A stretch of 64,000 nt of DNA from Betaproteobacteria bacterium (GCA_012026885.1 VEPL01000025.1:420595-484594); one strand, 5' to 3'; positions 1-10,214 are shown, numbered from the stretch's first letter. The notes: generated by a model not told the origin, from the sequence alone. Made by a program: numbers and translations.

Positions 1-295
1 TCAGGCTGCGCGCCGGGCCGGCCACCTTGGTGGCGAGGAAAATCCGCTCGCGTTGCTGCCGCTTCAGCCAGTTGCCGACGATGGCCTCGGTCGCCCCGTA
101 GGTCTCCGGGCGCGGCGGCACCGCGTACATCTCGGCGGTATCGATGAAATTGATGCCGCGTGCCAGTGCGTAGTCGAGCTGGGCGTGGGCGTCGGCCTCG
201 CTGGTCTGCTCGCCGAAGGTCATGGTGCCGAGGCAGATCTCGGGGATGCTCGGACCGTTGCGGCCAAGGAGTTTGTTGCGCAGGGTGTCGGGCAT
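1..295 (-). CDS. aldo/keto reductase, N-terminal part (runs off the window)
   Basis: Only the first 98 residues are inside the window; the reading frame is open to the left edge. The N-terminus carries the aldo/keto reductase pattern: a CLGTMTFG strand, then a GINFIDTAEMY segment whose Asp and Tyr belong to the family's catalytic tetrad, followed by ETYGATEAIVGNWLK. This resembles the Tas-like branch of NADPH-dependent aldo/keto reductases, which reduce aldehydes and ketones in the cytoplasm. The start ATG at 293-295 has a GGAG six bases upstream. It lies 25 bases after the stop of a small gene on the same strand, so the two may be co-transcribed. The substrate cannot be told. Confidence 0.85.
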   Translation of the reverse strand, partial: MPDTLRNKLLGRNGPSIPEICLGTMTFGEQTSEADAHAQLDYALARGINFIDTAEMYAVPPRPETYGATEAIVGNWLKRQQRERIFLATKVAGPARSL

Positions 296-320
296 CGGGG
301 GCTCCGGAATCAGGGATTTT

Positions 321-653
321 TCAGGGTTCACCGCAGAGCACGCCGTAGATCAGGACATGCCTCTGCAGGACCTCGTCGTAGCCGACGGGAACGATGGCCA
401 GACGGTGGGCATCGGGCGCGACGGCATTTCGCGCGGCCCAGGACGCCGCTGCGGCGTGGGCTGCCGCAAAGTTGGCGAAGGCTGCCCGCAATTCAGGGGA
501 ACGGACCGGCAGCAGATCCCCGGTGGTGGCGTCGAGCAAGCGGTCGGTGTCGAGCAACTGGACGCCATAGCCGCAGGCAGTACGGGGCAGCGGGAGGTCG
601 TCAAGGTCAAAAGGGTCACCGAAGGCGTCGGCGGGATAGTGCGCGGGGGCCAT
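321..653 (-). CDS. conserved hypothetical protein, 110 aa
   Basis: I do not recognise this protein. It is a soluble-looking 110-residue chain with an acidic N-terminal third, a central Ala-rich helix (about residues 55-75) and a hydrophobic C-terminal strand region. It has no signal peptide and no Cys pair. It sits directly upstream of the aldo/keto reductase on the same strand, and its codon use is like that of the neighbours, which supports a real gene. Overlapping frames on the other strand look like shadows because they are Arg-rich and low in complexity. Confidence 0.55.
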   Translation of the reverse strand: MAPAHYPADAFGDPFDLDDLPLPRTACGYGVQLLDTDRLLDATTGDLLPVRSPELRAAFANFAAAHAAAASWAARNAVAPDAHRLAIVPVGYDEVLQRHVLIYGVLCGEP

Positions 654-735
654 GCGCTCATTCTAACTTCCGTCAGGCACAGGGCAGGGCCGTAGTAGTA
701 GAATGGAAAAGTCACAAAAAATTAACAGGACGGTC

Positions 736-1374
736 ATGTTCGGACGGCTGATGCCCAGGGAGGGCAAGTATTTCGATCTCTTCAACGCGCACGCGGAATT
801 GATCGTCAAGGGCGGCAGGGAACTCACGGCGCTGATCGGCGCCCTTGCCGACACGCCCGAGCAGGCGGCCCGCCATGCTGATGCCATCGACGACATCGAG
901 CGCGCGGCCGATCAAATCACCCACGATACCCTCGCCCAGCTCCATACCTCCTTCATCACTCCCTTCGACCGCGACGAGATCCATCAGCTCATCAACGGCA
1001 TGGATGACATCCTCGACATCATCCAGGACGTCGCGGAATCGATGACCCTCTACGACATCCATCGCGTGCCGGCCGACGCCAAGGCGCTGGCGGAGGTTAC
1101 CGAGCAATGCTGTGCGCGCATCGAAGCGCTCGTCCGACTGCTGCACAGCATGGACAACGCGCCGGCCATCCTCAAGCTCTGCCACGAGATCGACGACCTC
1201 GAGTCCGACGCCGACCGCATGCTGCGTGAGGCGATGTCCAAGGTCTTCCGCGAGGAGGCCGACGTGCGCCAGGTCATCAAGCTCAAGGAAATGTACGAAC
1301 TGCTCGAATCGGTGACCGACCGCTGCAAGGACGTCGCCGGCACGGTCGAAGCCATCGTCCTCGAAAACTCCTGA
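736..1374 (+). CDS. DUF47 (PhoU-like) phosphate transport accessory protein
   Basis: The 212-residue all-helical protein matches the DUF47/PhoU-like family. It begins MFGRLMPREGKYFDLF and contains paired acidic helix motifs (HADAIDDIERAAD near residue 50, CHEIDDLESDADRM near 150) that bind metals in PhoU-type proteins. These proteins are encoded next to low-affinity PiT phosphate transporters and are thought to regulate them. Here a PiT gene follows after 13 bases, so the two form an operon. I chose the ATG at 736 because AGGA lies five bases upstream; an in-frame ATG at 703 has no ribosome binding site. Confidence 0.9.
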   Translation: MFGRLMPREGKYFDLFNAHAELIVKGGRELTALIGALADTPEQAARHADAIDDIERAADQITHDTLAQLHTSFITPFDRDEIHQLINGMDDILDIIQDVAESMTLYDIHRVPADAKALAEVTEQCCARIEALVRLLHSMDNAPAILKLCHEIDDLESDADRMLREAMSKVFREEADVRQVIKLKEMYELLESVTDRCKDVAGTVEAIVLENS

Positions 1375-1387
1375 TCCGGGCCCGGCC

Positions 1388-2398
1388 ATGGATACGCTGC
1401 AGATGAGCCTGTGGGTCATCATCACCCTGGTTGCCGTCGCCCTGCTGTTCGATTTCATGAACGGCTTCCACGACGCCGCCAACTCGATCGCGACCATCGT
1501 TTCGACCCGCGTCCTCAAGCCGCACCATGCCGTCATCTGGGCGGCCGCCTTCAATTTCCTCGCCTATTTCATCTTCAAGCTGACCGTGGCCAAGACGATC
1601 GGCAAGGGCACCATCGAGCCGGCGATCGTCGACCACTACATCATCTTCGGGGCCCTGGTCGGCGCCATCGCATGGAACGTCATCACCTGGTACTACGGCA
1701 TCCCGTCGTCGTCGTCGCATGCTCTGATCGGCGGCCTGGTCGGCGCCGCGCTGGCCAAGGTCGGCTTCTCCGGGCTGATCATGTCCGGGGTGCTCAAGAT
1801 CTGCGCCTTCATCTTCATCGCGCCGGCACTCGGCTTCCTGATCGGTGGCACCATCATGGTGATCGTTTCCTGGCTGTGCCGGAACATGGCGCCACGCAAG
1901 GTGGACAAGCAGTTCCGCCGTCTCCAGCTCCTCTCCGCTGCCGCCTACAGCCTCGGTCACGGCGGCAACGACGCCCAGAAAACGGTCGGCATCATCTGGA
2001 TGCTGCTCATTGCCGCCGGTGTCTCACAGGCCAGCGACGCGGCACCACCGGCCTGGGTAATCTTCGCCTGCTACGCGGCGATGGGCCTCGGCACGATGTT
2101 CGGCGGCTGGCGCATCGTCAAGACCATGGGCAACCGCATCACCAAGCTCAACCAGGCGCGGGGCTTCAGCGCCAACAGCGGCGGTGCGCTGACCTTGTTC
2201 CTCGCTACCTCCCTCGGCATTCCGGTGTCGACCACGCATACGATCACCGGCGCCATCGCCGGCGTCGGTTCCACCCGCGGCGCCCGGCGCGTGCGCTGGG
2301 GCGTCGCCGGCGACATCGTCTGGGCGTGGATCCTGACCATCCCGTGCAGCGCCGCGATGGCAGCGATCGCCTGGTATCTCGGCAAACTCATTCTCTGA
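1388..2398 (+). CDS. pit: inorganic phosphate transporter, PiT family
   Basis: This 336-residue integral membrane protein imports phosphate using an ion gradient. Two inverted PHO4 signature regions are visible: FMNGFHDAANSIATIVSTR near residue 20, and AYSLGHGGNDAQKTVGII near 190, each with the conserved Asn/Asp pair. About ten hydrophobic segments are seen. The short cytoplasmic loop between the halves (RKVDKQFRRLQ) is typical of the compact bacterial form. It follows the DUF47 gene after 13 bases and is presumably co-expressed with it. Together with the PPK2 gene at 55.6 kb it fits a phosphate/polyphosphate-using cell, although the two loci are far apart. Confidence 0.93.
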   Translation: MDTLQMSLWVIITLVAVALLFDFMNGFHDAANSIATIVSTRVLKPHHAVIWAAAFNFLAYFIFKLTVAKTIGKGTIEPAIVDHYIIFGALVGAIAWNVITWYYGIPSSSSHALIGGLVGAALAKVGFSGLIMSGVLKICAFIFIAPALGFLIGGTIMVIVSWLCRNMAPRKVDKQFRRLQLLSAAAYSLGHGGNDAQKTVGIIWMLLIAAGVSQASDAAPPAWVIFACYAAMGLGTMFGGWRIVKTMGNRITKLNQARGFSANSGGALTLFLATSLGIPVSTTHTITGAIAGVGSTRGARRVRWGVAGDIVWAWILTIPCSAAMAAIAWYLGKLIL

Positions 2399-2401
2399 CG
2401 C

Positions 2402-2536
2402 TTGGGTGCCGTCGGCTACCTGTCGTTGCTTGCTGCGCTTGCGTTGGGCGTGCGGCAGTGGCCGTTTCTCTGGGAGTTGGCGGTGGCCGCCGCCATCGGC
2501 GGCGCCTGGTGGTTCTTCTTTCGCCCGCGGCGCTGA
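2402..2536 (+). CDS. possible small membrane protein, 44 aa (TTG start)
   Basis: In the gap after the PiT gene, a TTG codon at 2402 opens a 44-residue frame with two hydrophobic stretches (about residues 4-16 and 25-38) ending in FFFRPRR. The composition is that of a two-helix small membrane protein rather than a GC-rich shadow. It starts three bases after the PiT stop codon, so it could be translated by coupling. There is no ATG and no clear ribosome binding site, so it may be noncoding. Confidence 0.3.
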   Translation: MGAVGYLSLLAALALGVRQWPFLWELAVAAAIGGAWWFFFRPRR

Positions 2537-2545
2537 CTGTTGCGC

Positions 2546-2767
2546 TCAGGCGGGGATGTCGGGCACCAGCAGCCGCTCGAGCTGCAGGATGCGGTCCTTC
2601 AGGAGCAGCTTGCGTTTCTTCAGGCGGCGGACCAGCAGTTCATCGGGCGGCGGGTTCTCGGTCAGGTGGGCGATGACCAGGTCGAGGTCGCGGTGTTCGA
2701 CCTGCAGTTCGCTCAGCTGGTGGCGGATGCCGGCGATGTCGTCGTCGCCGAGCGTCTCGTTGCCCAT
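2546..2767 (-). CDS. DUF465 (YdcH-like) small coiled-coil protein
   Basis: The 73-residue protein has the DUF465 pattern: an N-terminal helix (IRHQLSELQVEHRDLDLVIAHL), a short Pro-rich turn, and the strongly conserved LLVRRLKKRKLLLKDRILQLE helix. Members are small cytoplasmic helical hairpins of unknown role in proteobacteria. The gene faces away from the next gene at 2839. The 71-base space between them includes an extended -10-like TGCTAGAAT at 2796-2804 for the plus strand. Confidence 0.85.
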   Translation of the reverse strand: MGNETLGDDDIAGIRHQLSELQVEHRDLDLVIAHLTENPPPDELLVRRLKKRKLLLKDRILQLERLLVPDIPA

Positions 2768-2838
2768 GGGGTGGTCCTTTCGCTGCGCAATGTTTTGCTA
2801 GAATAACCCGAACCAGAAAAGGGTGGAGGAGAGAGAAC

Positions 2839-3147
2839 ATGCAATATCACGTCATCGTCTCGTTCGGTCGCGACCGGGAATACGAGTTCAAGCTGGCCGG
2901 CGGCGCCCCGGCCGACGAAGCACGCCAGTGGTTCGACCGCGAGTTCGTCGCGCTGGAATGCGACGTTGCCACGCCGACCGGCAAGATCCTCGCCGTCGAC
3001 CGCATCCTCAGCGTCGCCAAGTACGGCGGCGAAGCGCGTTTTCGCGACCAGGCAGCGTGGGCCGAGCAGTTCGCGCGCAATACGGCGGCCATCCTCGGGC
3101 GCGACCTGATCCGCGTCGACGTCGACAACTACAGCATCGGCTACTGA
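2839..3147 (+). CDS. hypothetical protein, 102 aa, upstream of greB
   Basis: I do not assign a family to this protein. It is a 102-residue soluble, mixed alpha/beta protein starting MQYHVIVSFGRDREYEFKL, with no signal peptide and no Cys pair. The start has GGAGGAGAG 7-12 bases upstream, a strong ribosome binding site. The stop is seven bases before the greB start, so both genes are probably one transcript. The close pairing with a transcription elongation factor is the only functional hint. Confidence 0.75.
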   Translation: MQYHVIVSFGRDREYEFKLAGGAPADEARQWFDREFVALECDVATPTGKILAVDRILSVAKYGGEARFRDQAAWAEQFARNTAAILGRDLIRVDVDNYSIGY

Positions 3148-3154
3148 ACGGCCC

Positions 3155-3712
3155 ATGAACAAGGCCTTCGTCCGCGAGGGCGACGGCGACGAGGACGACG
3201 ATCCCGGGCCGTCGCTGCGCTTGCCGCCCGGGACGCGCAACTACATCACCCCGGCCGGTCATGCCAGGCTGCGGGATGAACTCGAGCACCTGGTCAAGCG
3301 CGAGCGTCCCCACGTCGTCGAAGTCGTTGCCTGGGCCGCGTCGAACGGTGATCGCTCGGAGAATGGCGACTATATCTACGGCAAGCGGCGGTTGCGCGAG
3401 ATCGACAGGCGCATCCGCTTCCTGACCAAGCGTCTCGAAGTCGCGGAAGTGGTCGATCCCTTGCGCCAGGGCAGCAACGACCAGGTTTTCTTCGGTGCCC
3501 GCGTCACCGTGGCCGATGCGGCGGGGCAGGAGAACACCTACACCATCGTCGGCGTCGACGAGGCCGACGCCGCGCGCGGTCGCATCAGCTGGATCTCGCC
3601 GCTGGCGCGCGCGCTGATCAAGGCGCGCGAAGGCGATACGGTGCGCTTCCAGAGCCCGGTCGGCATTCGCGAAATCGATATTGTCGAAGTCCTTTACGAA
3701 GCGATAGACTGA
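3155..3712 (+). CDS. greB: transcription elongation factor GreB
   Basis: This 185-residue GreA/GreB family factor would enter the RNA polymerase secondary channel and stimulate cleavage of backtracked RNA. The N-terminal coiled-coil domain begins at NYITPAGHARLRDELEHL (about residue 28). The tip contains the acidic DRSENGDYIYGKRRLREID segment that distinguishes GreB. The C-terminal FKBP-like domain covers about residues 110-185. An acidic leader of about 25 residues (DGDEDDDPG) precedes the conserved start and is longer than in E. coli GreB; an internal start seems unlikely because the ATG at 3155 is tightly spaced after the preceding gene. Confidence 0.93.
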   Translation: MNKAFVREGDGDEDDDPGPSLRLPPGTRNYITPAGHARLRDELEHLVKRERPHVVEVVAWAASNGDRSENGDYIYGKRRLREIDRRIRFLTKRLEVAEVVDPLRQGSNDQVFFGARVTVADAAGQENTYTIVGVDEADAARGRISWISPLARALIKAREGDTVRFQSPVGIREIDIVEVLYEAID

Positions 3713-3747
3713 TCGTCCCAAGTTCTGCCAAGCTCCGGAGGTTTTCC

Positions 3748-4002
3748 ATGATCAGGTTGCTAGCCACTCTTTGCCTTGCCGCCGTACCCGTGCTGGCCCA
3801 GGCCAGCGATGTCCGCGTCAATGTCGACGGCGTCAGGATCCAGTCGGGTTCGACCACCATACAGTTCGGCGACCGCGACAAGCGGGGTTACTACTGGGAT
3901 GGCAAGACCTGGCGTGATCCCGTCTACTGGGACAAGAACTACGGCAAGGGCAAGGGCAACCAGGGCTGCCCGCCTGGCCAGGCCAAGAAAGGCAATTGCT
4001 GA
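3748..4002 (+). CDS. YpeC-like (DUF2502) small exported protein
   Basis: This is an 84-residue protein with a clear signal peptide (MIRLLATLCLAAVPVLAQA, cleavage near residue 19). The mature part has the pattern IQFGDRDKRGYYWDGKTWRD, which resembles E. coli YpeC (QIGDRDxxGxYWDG), a DUF2502 periplasmic protein of unknown function. The C-terminus is Lys/Gly-rich with two Cys. The ribosome binding site GGAGG lies six bases before the ATG at 3748. A factor-independent terminator follows 22 bases after the stop, so the gene ends its transcript. Confidence 0.75.
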   Translation: MIRLLATLCLAAVPVLAQASDVRVNVDGVRIQSGSTTIQFGDRDKRGYYWDGKTWRDPVYWDKNYGKGKGNQGCPPGQAKKGNC

Positions 4003-4023
4003 TCGTCCCCGCGACGGTCCCGG

Positions 4024-4047
4024 AAACGCGGCTGCGGCCGCGTTTTT
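4024..4047 (+). terminator. rho-independent terminator before htpG
   Basis: A perfect 9-bp stem (AAACGCGGC paired with GCCGCGTTT) with a TGCG loop ends in a run of five T. It separates the YpeC-like gene from the htpG promoter. Confidence 0.85.
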
Positions 4048-4068
4048 CATTTGTGCCTCAGCAAAGCC

Positions 4069-4096
4069 CTTGAAATCCCGACGGCCGACCCCATCT
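4069..4096 (+). promoter_or_regulatory. sigma-32 heat-shock promoter of htpG
   Basis: CTTGAAA at 4069-4075 is followed 13 bases later by CCCCATCT at 4089-4096. Both elements match the E. coli sigma-32 consensus (CTTGAAA, 11-16 bases, CCCCATNT) exactly. Transcription would start near 4103, about 30 bases before the htpG start codon at 4135. Confidence 0.85.
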
Positions 4097-4134
4097 CTCG
4101 CAACACCGTATGTTTCCTGATGGAGTTCCCACCC

Positions 4135-6057
<1,923 letters not shown>

Positions 6058-6080
6058 GCGCGGTCCGCAGGCGAATCCAC

Positions 6081-6103
6081 AACGGGACTGCAGTCCCGTT
6101 TTT
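6081..6103 (+). terminator. rho-independent terminator after htpG
   Basis: AACGGGACTG and CAGTCCCGTT form a perfect 20-base palindrome followed by three more T. It starts 24 bases after the htpG stop codon. The design is like the hairpins at 4024 and 6794. Confidence 0.85.
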
Positions 6104-6181
6104 CATGCCGCCGTGTTAGGCTTTGCGTTACCGCTGGCGCCATCGCCGGCGGTACATCGAAAAACTCACGGAGAATACAGA

Positions 6182-6772
6182 ATGAACAAGCTTGTTGCCG
6201 CTCTCGTCGTCTCTGCCGGCCTGGTCGCCGGCACCGCTCTTGCCGCCGACGCGGCGAAGCCCGCTCCCGCGGACAAGGCGATTCCGGCGATGATCGTCGG
6301 CGGCGCCATCAAGGCCGAGGCCGAAGTCGTCGCGGTCGACGTCAAGGCGCGCAAGATCACCCTCAAGGGCGAGGAGGGCACGATCCAGGAAATCGTCGTC
6401 GGCAAGGAAATGCGCAACCTGCCGCAAGTCAAGGTCGGTGATCGCGTCGTCGCCGAATATAACCAGGTCGTCGCCATGCGCCTGAAGAAGACCCCTGGCC
6501 TGCGCGTCACCGAGGAGCGTGAAGGTGGTGCCCGTGCCGCCGCCGGCGAAAAGCCGGGCGTTGTCCTGGCCAAGGAAACGCACTTCGTCGCCGACGTCAT
6601 CGCCGTCGATGGCAAGAAGAGCGTCGTCACGATCAAGGGCGCCAAGGGCCGCATCGTCGACCTGAAGGTCAAGGACAAGGCTGTGCTCAAGGAGATCAAG
6701 GTCGGCGACCAGGTCGAAGGCGTCTACGACCAGGTCCTCTCGCTCGTGGTGCTGCCGCCCGCCGGCAAGTAA
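6182..6772 (+). CDS. exported protein with two repeated beta-rich domains
   Basis: This is a 196-residue protein with a signal peptide (MNKLVAALVVSAGLVAGTALA). The mature chain contains two copies of one unit: residues about 46-100 (AEVVAVDVKARKITLKGEEG ... VKVGDRVVAEYNQV) and about 138-190 (ADVIAVDGKKSVVTIKGAKG ... IKVGDQVEGVYDQV). Each reads as a small beta-barrel like those of periplasmic OB-type or CusF-like folds, but I see no Met/His metal-binding set. GGAG lies eight bases before the ATG. The gene is a single transcription unit between terminators at 6081 and 6794. Its function is unknown. Confidence 0.8.
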   Translation: MNKLVAALVVSAGLVAGTALAADAAKPAPADKAIPAMIVGGAIKAEAEVVAVDVKARKITLKGEEGTIQEIVVGKEMRNLPQVKVGDRVVAEYNQVVAMRLKKTPGLRVTEEREGGARAAAGEKPGVVLAKETHFVADVIAVDGKKSVVTIKGAKGRIVDLKVKDKAVLKEIKVGDQVEGVYDQVLSLVVLPPAGK

Positions 6773-6793
6773 GCCGCGCTGACGGCTCAAGCG

Positions 6794-6816
6794 AACGGGG
6801 CTGCGGCCCCGTTTTT
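6794..6816 (+). terminator. rho-independent terminator
   Basis: AACGGGGC pairs with GCCCCGTT around a TGCG loop and is followed by five T in total. It ends the gene at 6182 and, being nearly symmetrical, may also serve the convergent cupin gene that ends at 6829. Confidence 0.85.
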
Positions 6817-6828
6817 CGTGGACCGCCG

Positions 6829-7155
6829 TCAGGCGGCGTAGTGGATGGCCAGCCAGACGGTCGGCGGCTCGGCCTGCGTCCATTCGACGCGGTGGCGGCG
6901 GTGCGCGGCGATGTCGACGAAATCGCCGGCAACGAGACGGCGGTCTCCGGCTTCGTCGGCGAAGCGCAGGCGCGCCTCGCCCTGCACCAGCAATACCCAT
7001 TCGCCGTCGGGCTGGTCGTACCAGTAGCCGGGCGGGTTGGCCTGGCCGGTTGACACGATGCGCTCGATACGCAGCCCGGGACGGGACAGCAATTCCAGAA
7101 AATGCTCGTTTTCGAGCGTCGACCGCGGCAGGCCGGCGAACAGGTTGTCGCTCAT
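6829..7155 (-). CDS. cupin-domain protein
   Basis: This is a 108-residue single-cupin protein. The core PDGEWVLLVQGEARLRF is the second strand set of a cupin motif 1, and GDFVDIAAHRRHRVEWT is motif 2 with the conserved PxxxxH-like turn. Motif 1 lacks the usual double His (it has QPDGEWV), so metal binding is doubtful. The start codon overlaps the stop of the RND pump gene (ATGA at 7152-7155), so it is the last gene of the efflux operon 11302-6829. Similar small cupins are often sensors or odd-job proteins; its role in efflux is unknown. Confidence 0.8.
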   Translation of the reverse strand: MSDNLFAGLPRSTLENEHFLELLSRPGLRIERIVSTGQANPPGYWYDQPDGEWVLLVQGEARLRFADEAGDRRLVAGDFVDIAAHRRHRVEWTQAEPPTVWLAIHYAA

Positions 7156-10100
7156 GCGTGCGGCTTCGGCAGGTGCTGGCGGATCCAGACGATGGCGTCG
7201 TCGACGAAGGTGAAAACGACCGGGATGACCAGCAGGCTGAGGAAGGTCGAGGTGATCAGACCGCCGATGACGACGGTGGCCATCGGCGCGCGGAAGCTGG
7301 GATCGGTGCCGATACCGATGGCGATCGGCAGCATGCCGGCCCCCATTGCGATGGTGGTCATGACGATCGGCCGCGCCCGCTTGCGGCAGGCGTCGAGCAG
7401 GGCGTTCCAGCGGTCGAGGCCGTGCTCGCGGCGGGCGAGGATCACGTAGTCGACGAGCAGGATCGAGTTCTTGGTGGCGATGCCCATGAGCATGATGAGG
7501 CCGATCATCGAGGGCATCGAGATGGCCTTGCCGGTCACGAACAGCGCCAGGAAGGCGCCGGGTATCGAGAGGACGAGCGCGGCGAGAATGGTCACCGGCT
7601 GCACGAAATCCTTGAACAGCAGGACCAGCACGATGTAGATGCAGAGCACGCCGGTGGCCATGGCCAGGCCGAAGCTCTGGAACAGCTCGGCCATCGATTC
7701 GGCATCGCCGACCGTGGCCTGCAGCACACCGGGGGGCAGGTTCTTCAGGCTGGGCAGGGCGAGTGCCTTCTGCTCGATTTCGCCGAGCGGCTGGCCGTTC
7801 AGCTCGATATCGAAGTTGATGTTGCGCAGGCGATCGTAGCGGTCGATCTCGGCTGGCCCGCCGGTAATCTCGAGCGTCGCGATATTGGCAATGGCCACCG
7901 GCCCGTGCTTGCCCGGTACCGTCATGCGTTCGAGCAGGGCGAGATCCTGGCGGGCGCCCGGCGGCAGCTTGACGACGATGGGCACCTGGCGCTGCGCGAG
8001 GTTGAGCTTGGCCAGCCCCTGGTCGTAGTCGCCGGCGGTGGCGATGCGCAGCGTGTCGGCGATTGCTTCCGAGGTCACGCCGAGGTCGGCCATGCGCGCG
8101 AAGTCGGGGCGGATGACCAGTTCCGGGCGCACCAGGCTGGCCGTCGTCGTCACGGCGCCGATGCCGGGGAGGGTACGCAGTTCCCGCTCGACGACGCGGG
8201 CGTGCTCGGTGAGCAGCGGGCCGTTCTCGCTGGCCAGCACGAGGATGTACTTCTCGCCGCTCGAGCCGCCGAAGCCGACCTTGACCTGAACCCCGGGCAG
8301 GACGGCGAGCGCCTCGCGCAGCTGGCGCTCGATATCCTGCTTGGTGGTGCCGGAGCGCTCGCCGCGCGGGGTCAGGTTGAGCGTCAGCGTCGCCTTGCGC
8401 ACCTCGGCAGCGCCGCGCGGCATGAACGGGTCGCTGCCCGAGGCGCCGCCGCCCACCGCCGTGTAGACCATCTTCACCTGCGGGTTGGCGGTGATGATGG
8501 CGCGTGCCTGCTCGGCAGCGGCGATGCCTTCGGCAAGCGTCGCGCCGGGCGGCAGGGTGACATGGACCTGCGTCTGCGAAAGGTCGTCGGCCGGAAGGAA
8601 GCCGGTCGGCAGCAGCGGTACCAGGGCGAAGGAGCCGACGAAGAAGACGGCCGCGGCGGCCAGGGTGACGAGGCGATGGCGCAGGCACCAGGCCGCCCAG
8701 CCCTCGTAGCGGACCAGCCAGCCGGGCGTTGGTTTGTCGGCCACCGGCTTCATCAGGTAGGCGGCCATCATCGGCGTCAGCAGGCGGGCGACGACGAGCG
8801 AGAAGAAGACGGCGATCGCCGCGGTCCACCCGAACTGGACGAAGAATTTACCGGCGACGCCGCTCATGAAGGCGGTCGGCAGGAAGACGGCGATCAGCGT
8901 GAAAGTGGTGGCGATGACCGCCAGGCCGATCTCGTCGGCCGCTTCCATGGCCGCCTGGTAGGGCGTCTTGCCCATGCGCAGGTGGCGCATGATGTTCTCG
9001 ATCTCGACGATGGCGTCGTCGACCAGGATGCCGACCACCAGCGACAACGATAGCGCGGTGACGACGTTGAAGGTGAAGCCCATCAGGTACATGGCCGCGA
9101 AGGTCGGGATCACCGACAGCGGCAGCGCCGTGGCCGAGACGAAGGTCGCCCGCCAGTCGCGCAGGAAGAGCCAGACGACGATGACGGCGAGGATGGCCCC
9201 CTCGATGAGCAGCGCCATCGAGCCCTCGTAGTTCTCGACCACCGGGTCTACGAAGTTGAAGGCCTCGGTGATCGTGATGTCGGTATGCTCGGCCTTCAGC
9301 TTTTCCAGCGCCTTGCGCACGGCGATGGCCACTTCCACTTCGCCGGCACCGCGGCTGCGCGTGATCTCGAAGCCGACCACTGGCCTGCCGTCGAGCAGGG
9401 CTGCCGAGCGCGGCTCGCTGACCGTGTCGGAAACGGTCGCGACCTGGTCGAGACGGACGCGCCGGCCGTCCGAGAGAACGATGTCCATGGCCGCCAGTTC
9501 TTCGGCCGACTGCACCGTGGCGATGGTGCGCACCGACTGCTCGATGCCGCCGACGTCGGCGCGCCCGCCCGAAGCGTCCTGCTGGATGCGCCGCAGCTGG
9601 CGCGAAAGGTCCGCGGCGGTGGCGTTGAGCGCGAGCAGGCGGGCCGGATCGAGTTCGACGCGGATCTCGCGCGTCACGCCGCCGACGCGGGCCACCGCGC
9701 CGACCCCGCGCACGGCGAGCATGGCCTTGGTTACCGTATTGTCGACGAACCAGGAGAGCGCCTCGTCGTCCATGCGCTGCGAGGCGACCGTGTAGGTCAG
9801 GATCGGCGCGCCGGACACGCTGATGCGCCCGATCACCGGGTCGCGCAGGTCGCCGGGGAGGTCGGAGCGGATGCGCGAAACGGCGTCGCGCACGTCGTCG
9901 ACCGCCTCCTGCACCGGCTTCTCGAGGCGGAACTCGACGGTCACCGTCGCCGTGCCGTCCTGCACCTTGGTGTAGATGTGCTTGATGCCCTGCACGGTCG
10001 ATACCGAGTTCTCGATCTTGCGTGCGACCTCGGTTTCCATCTGCGCCGGCGCGGCGCCGGGCAGGGTGGCGGTGACCGTCACCGTCGGCAGCTCGATGTC

Positions 10101-10214
10101 CATGAACTGCTGGATCTTCATCGCCTTGAAGGCGAGGATGCCGGCGAGCGTGAGCAGGACGAAGAGGAGGATCGCCGGGATCGGATTCCGGATCGACCAG
10201 GCGGAAACGTTCAT
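7152..10214 (-). CDS. RND efflux pump, inner membrane subunit (HAE1/AcrB type)
   Basis: A 1020-residue RND transporter, the usual AcrB length. It starts MNVSAWSIRNPIPAILLFV and has the two-halves plan: one TM helix, a periplasmic porter loop, then TM2-6, repeated. The fourth-helix proton-relay region reads VVGILVDDAIVEIENIMRHL, with the Asp pair, in the first half; the second half has the partner region LMGIATKNSILLVDYVI with Lys. Its codon neighbours are a fusion protein upstream (4-base overlap) and the cupin gene downstream. No outer membrane factor lies in the operon; the OprM-like protein at 32.4 kb could serve. The substrate is unknown; the protein resembles multidrug pumps rather than metal pumps. 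Confidence 0.93.
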   Translation of the reverse strand: MNVSAWSIRNPIPAILLFVLLTLAGILAFKAMKIQQFMDIELPTVTVTATLPGAAPAQMETEVARKIENSVSTVQGIKHIYTKVQDGTATVTVEFRLEKPVQEAVDDVRDAVSRIRSDLPGDLRDPVIGRISVSGAPILTYTVASQRMDDEALSWFVDNTVTKAMLAVRGVGAVARVGGVTREIRVELDPARLLALNATAADLSRQLRRIQQDASGGRADVGGIEQSVRTIATVQSAEELAAMDIVLSDGRRVRLDQVATVSDTVSEPRSAALLDGRPVVGFEITRSRGAGEVEVAIAVRKALEKLKAEHTDITITEAFNFVDPVVENYEGSMALLIEGAILAVIVVWLFLRDWRATFVSATALPLSVIPTFAAMYLMGFTFNVVTALSLSLVVGILVDDAIVEIENIMRHLRMGKTPYQAAMEAADEIGLAVIATTFTLIAVFLPTAFMSGVAGKFFVQFGWTAAIAVFFSLVVARLLTPMMAAYLMKPVADKPTPGWLVRYEGWAAWCLRHRLVTLAAAAVFFVGSFALVPLLPTGFLPADDLSQTQVHVTLPPGATLAEGIAAAEQARAIITANPQVKMVYTAVGGGASGSDPFMPRGAAEVRKATLTLNLTPRGERSGTTKQDIERQLREALAVLPGVQVKVGFGGSSGEKYILVLASENGPLLTEHARVVERELRTLPGIGAVTTTASLVRPELVIRPDFARMADLGVTSEAIADTLRIATAGDYDQGLAKLNLAQRQVPIVVKLPPGARQDLALLERMTVPGKHGPVAIANIATLEITGGPAEIDRYDRLRNINFDIELNGQPLGEIEQKALALPSLKNLPPGVLQATVGDAESMAELFQSFGLAMATGVLCIYIVLVLLFKDFVQPVTILAALVLSIPGAFLALFVTGKAISMPSMIGLIMLMGIATKNSILLVDYVILARREHGLDRWNALLDACRKRARPIVMTTIAMGAGMLPIAIGIGTDPSFRAPMATVVIGGLITSTFLSLLVIPVVFTFVDDAIVWIRQHLPKPHA

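Noticed and set aside
7050-9053. 667-codon open frame on the plus strand opposite the RND pump
   Set aside because: Low-complexity Asp/Gly/His/Gln composition, no domain, and it lies fully inside a well-supported RND gene.
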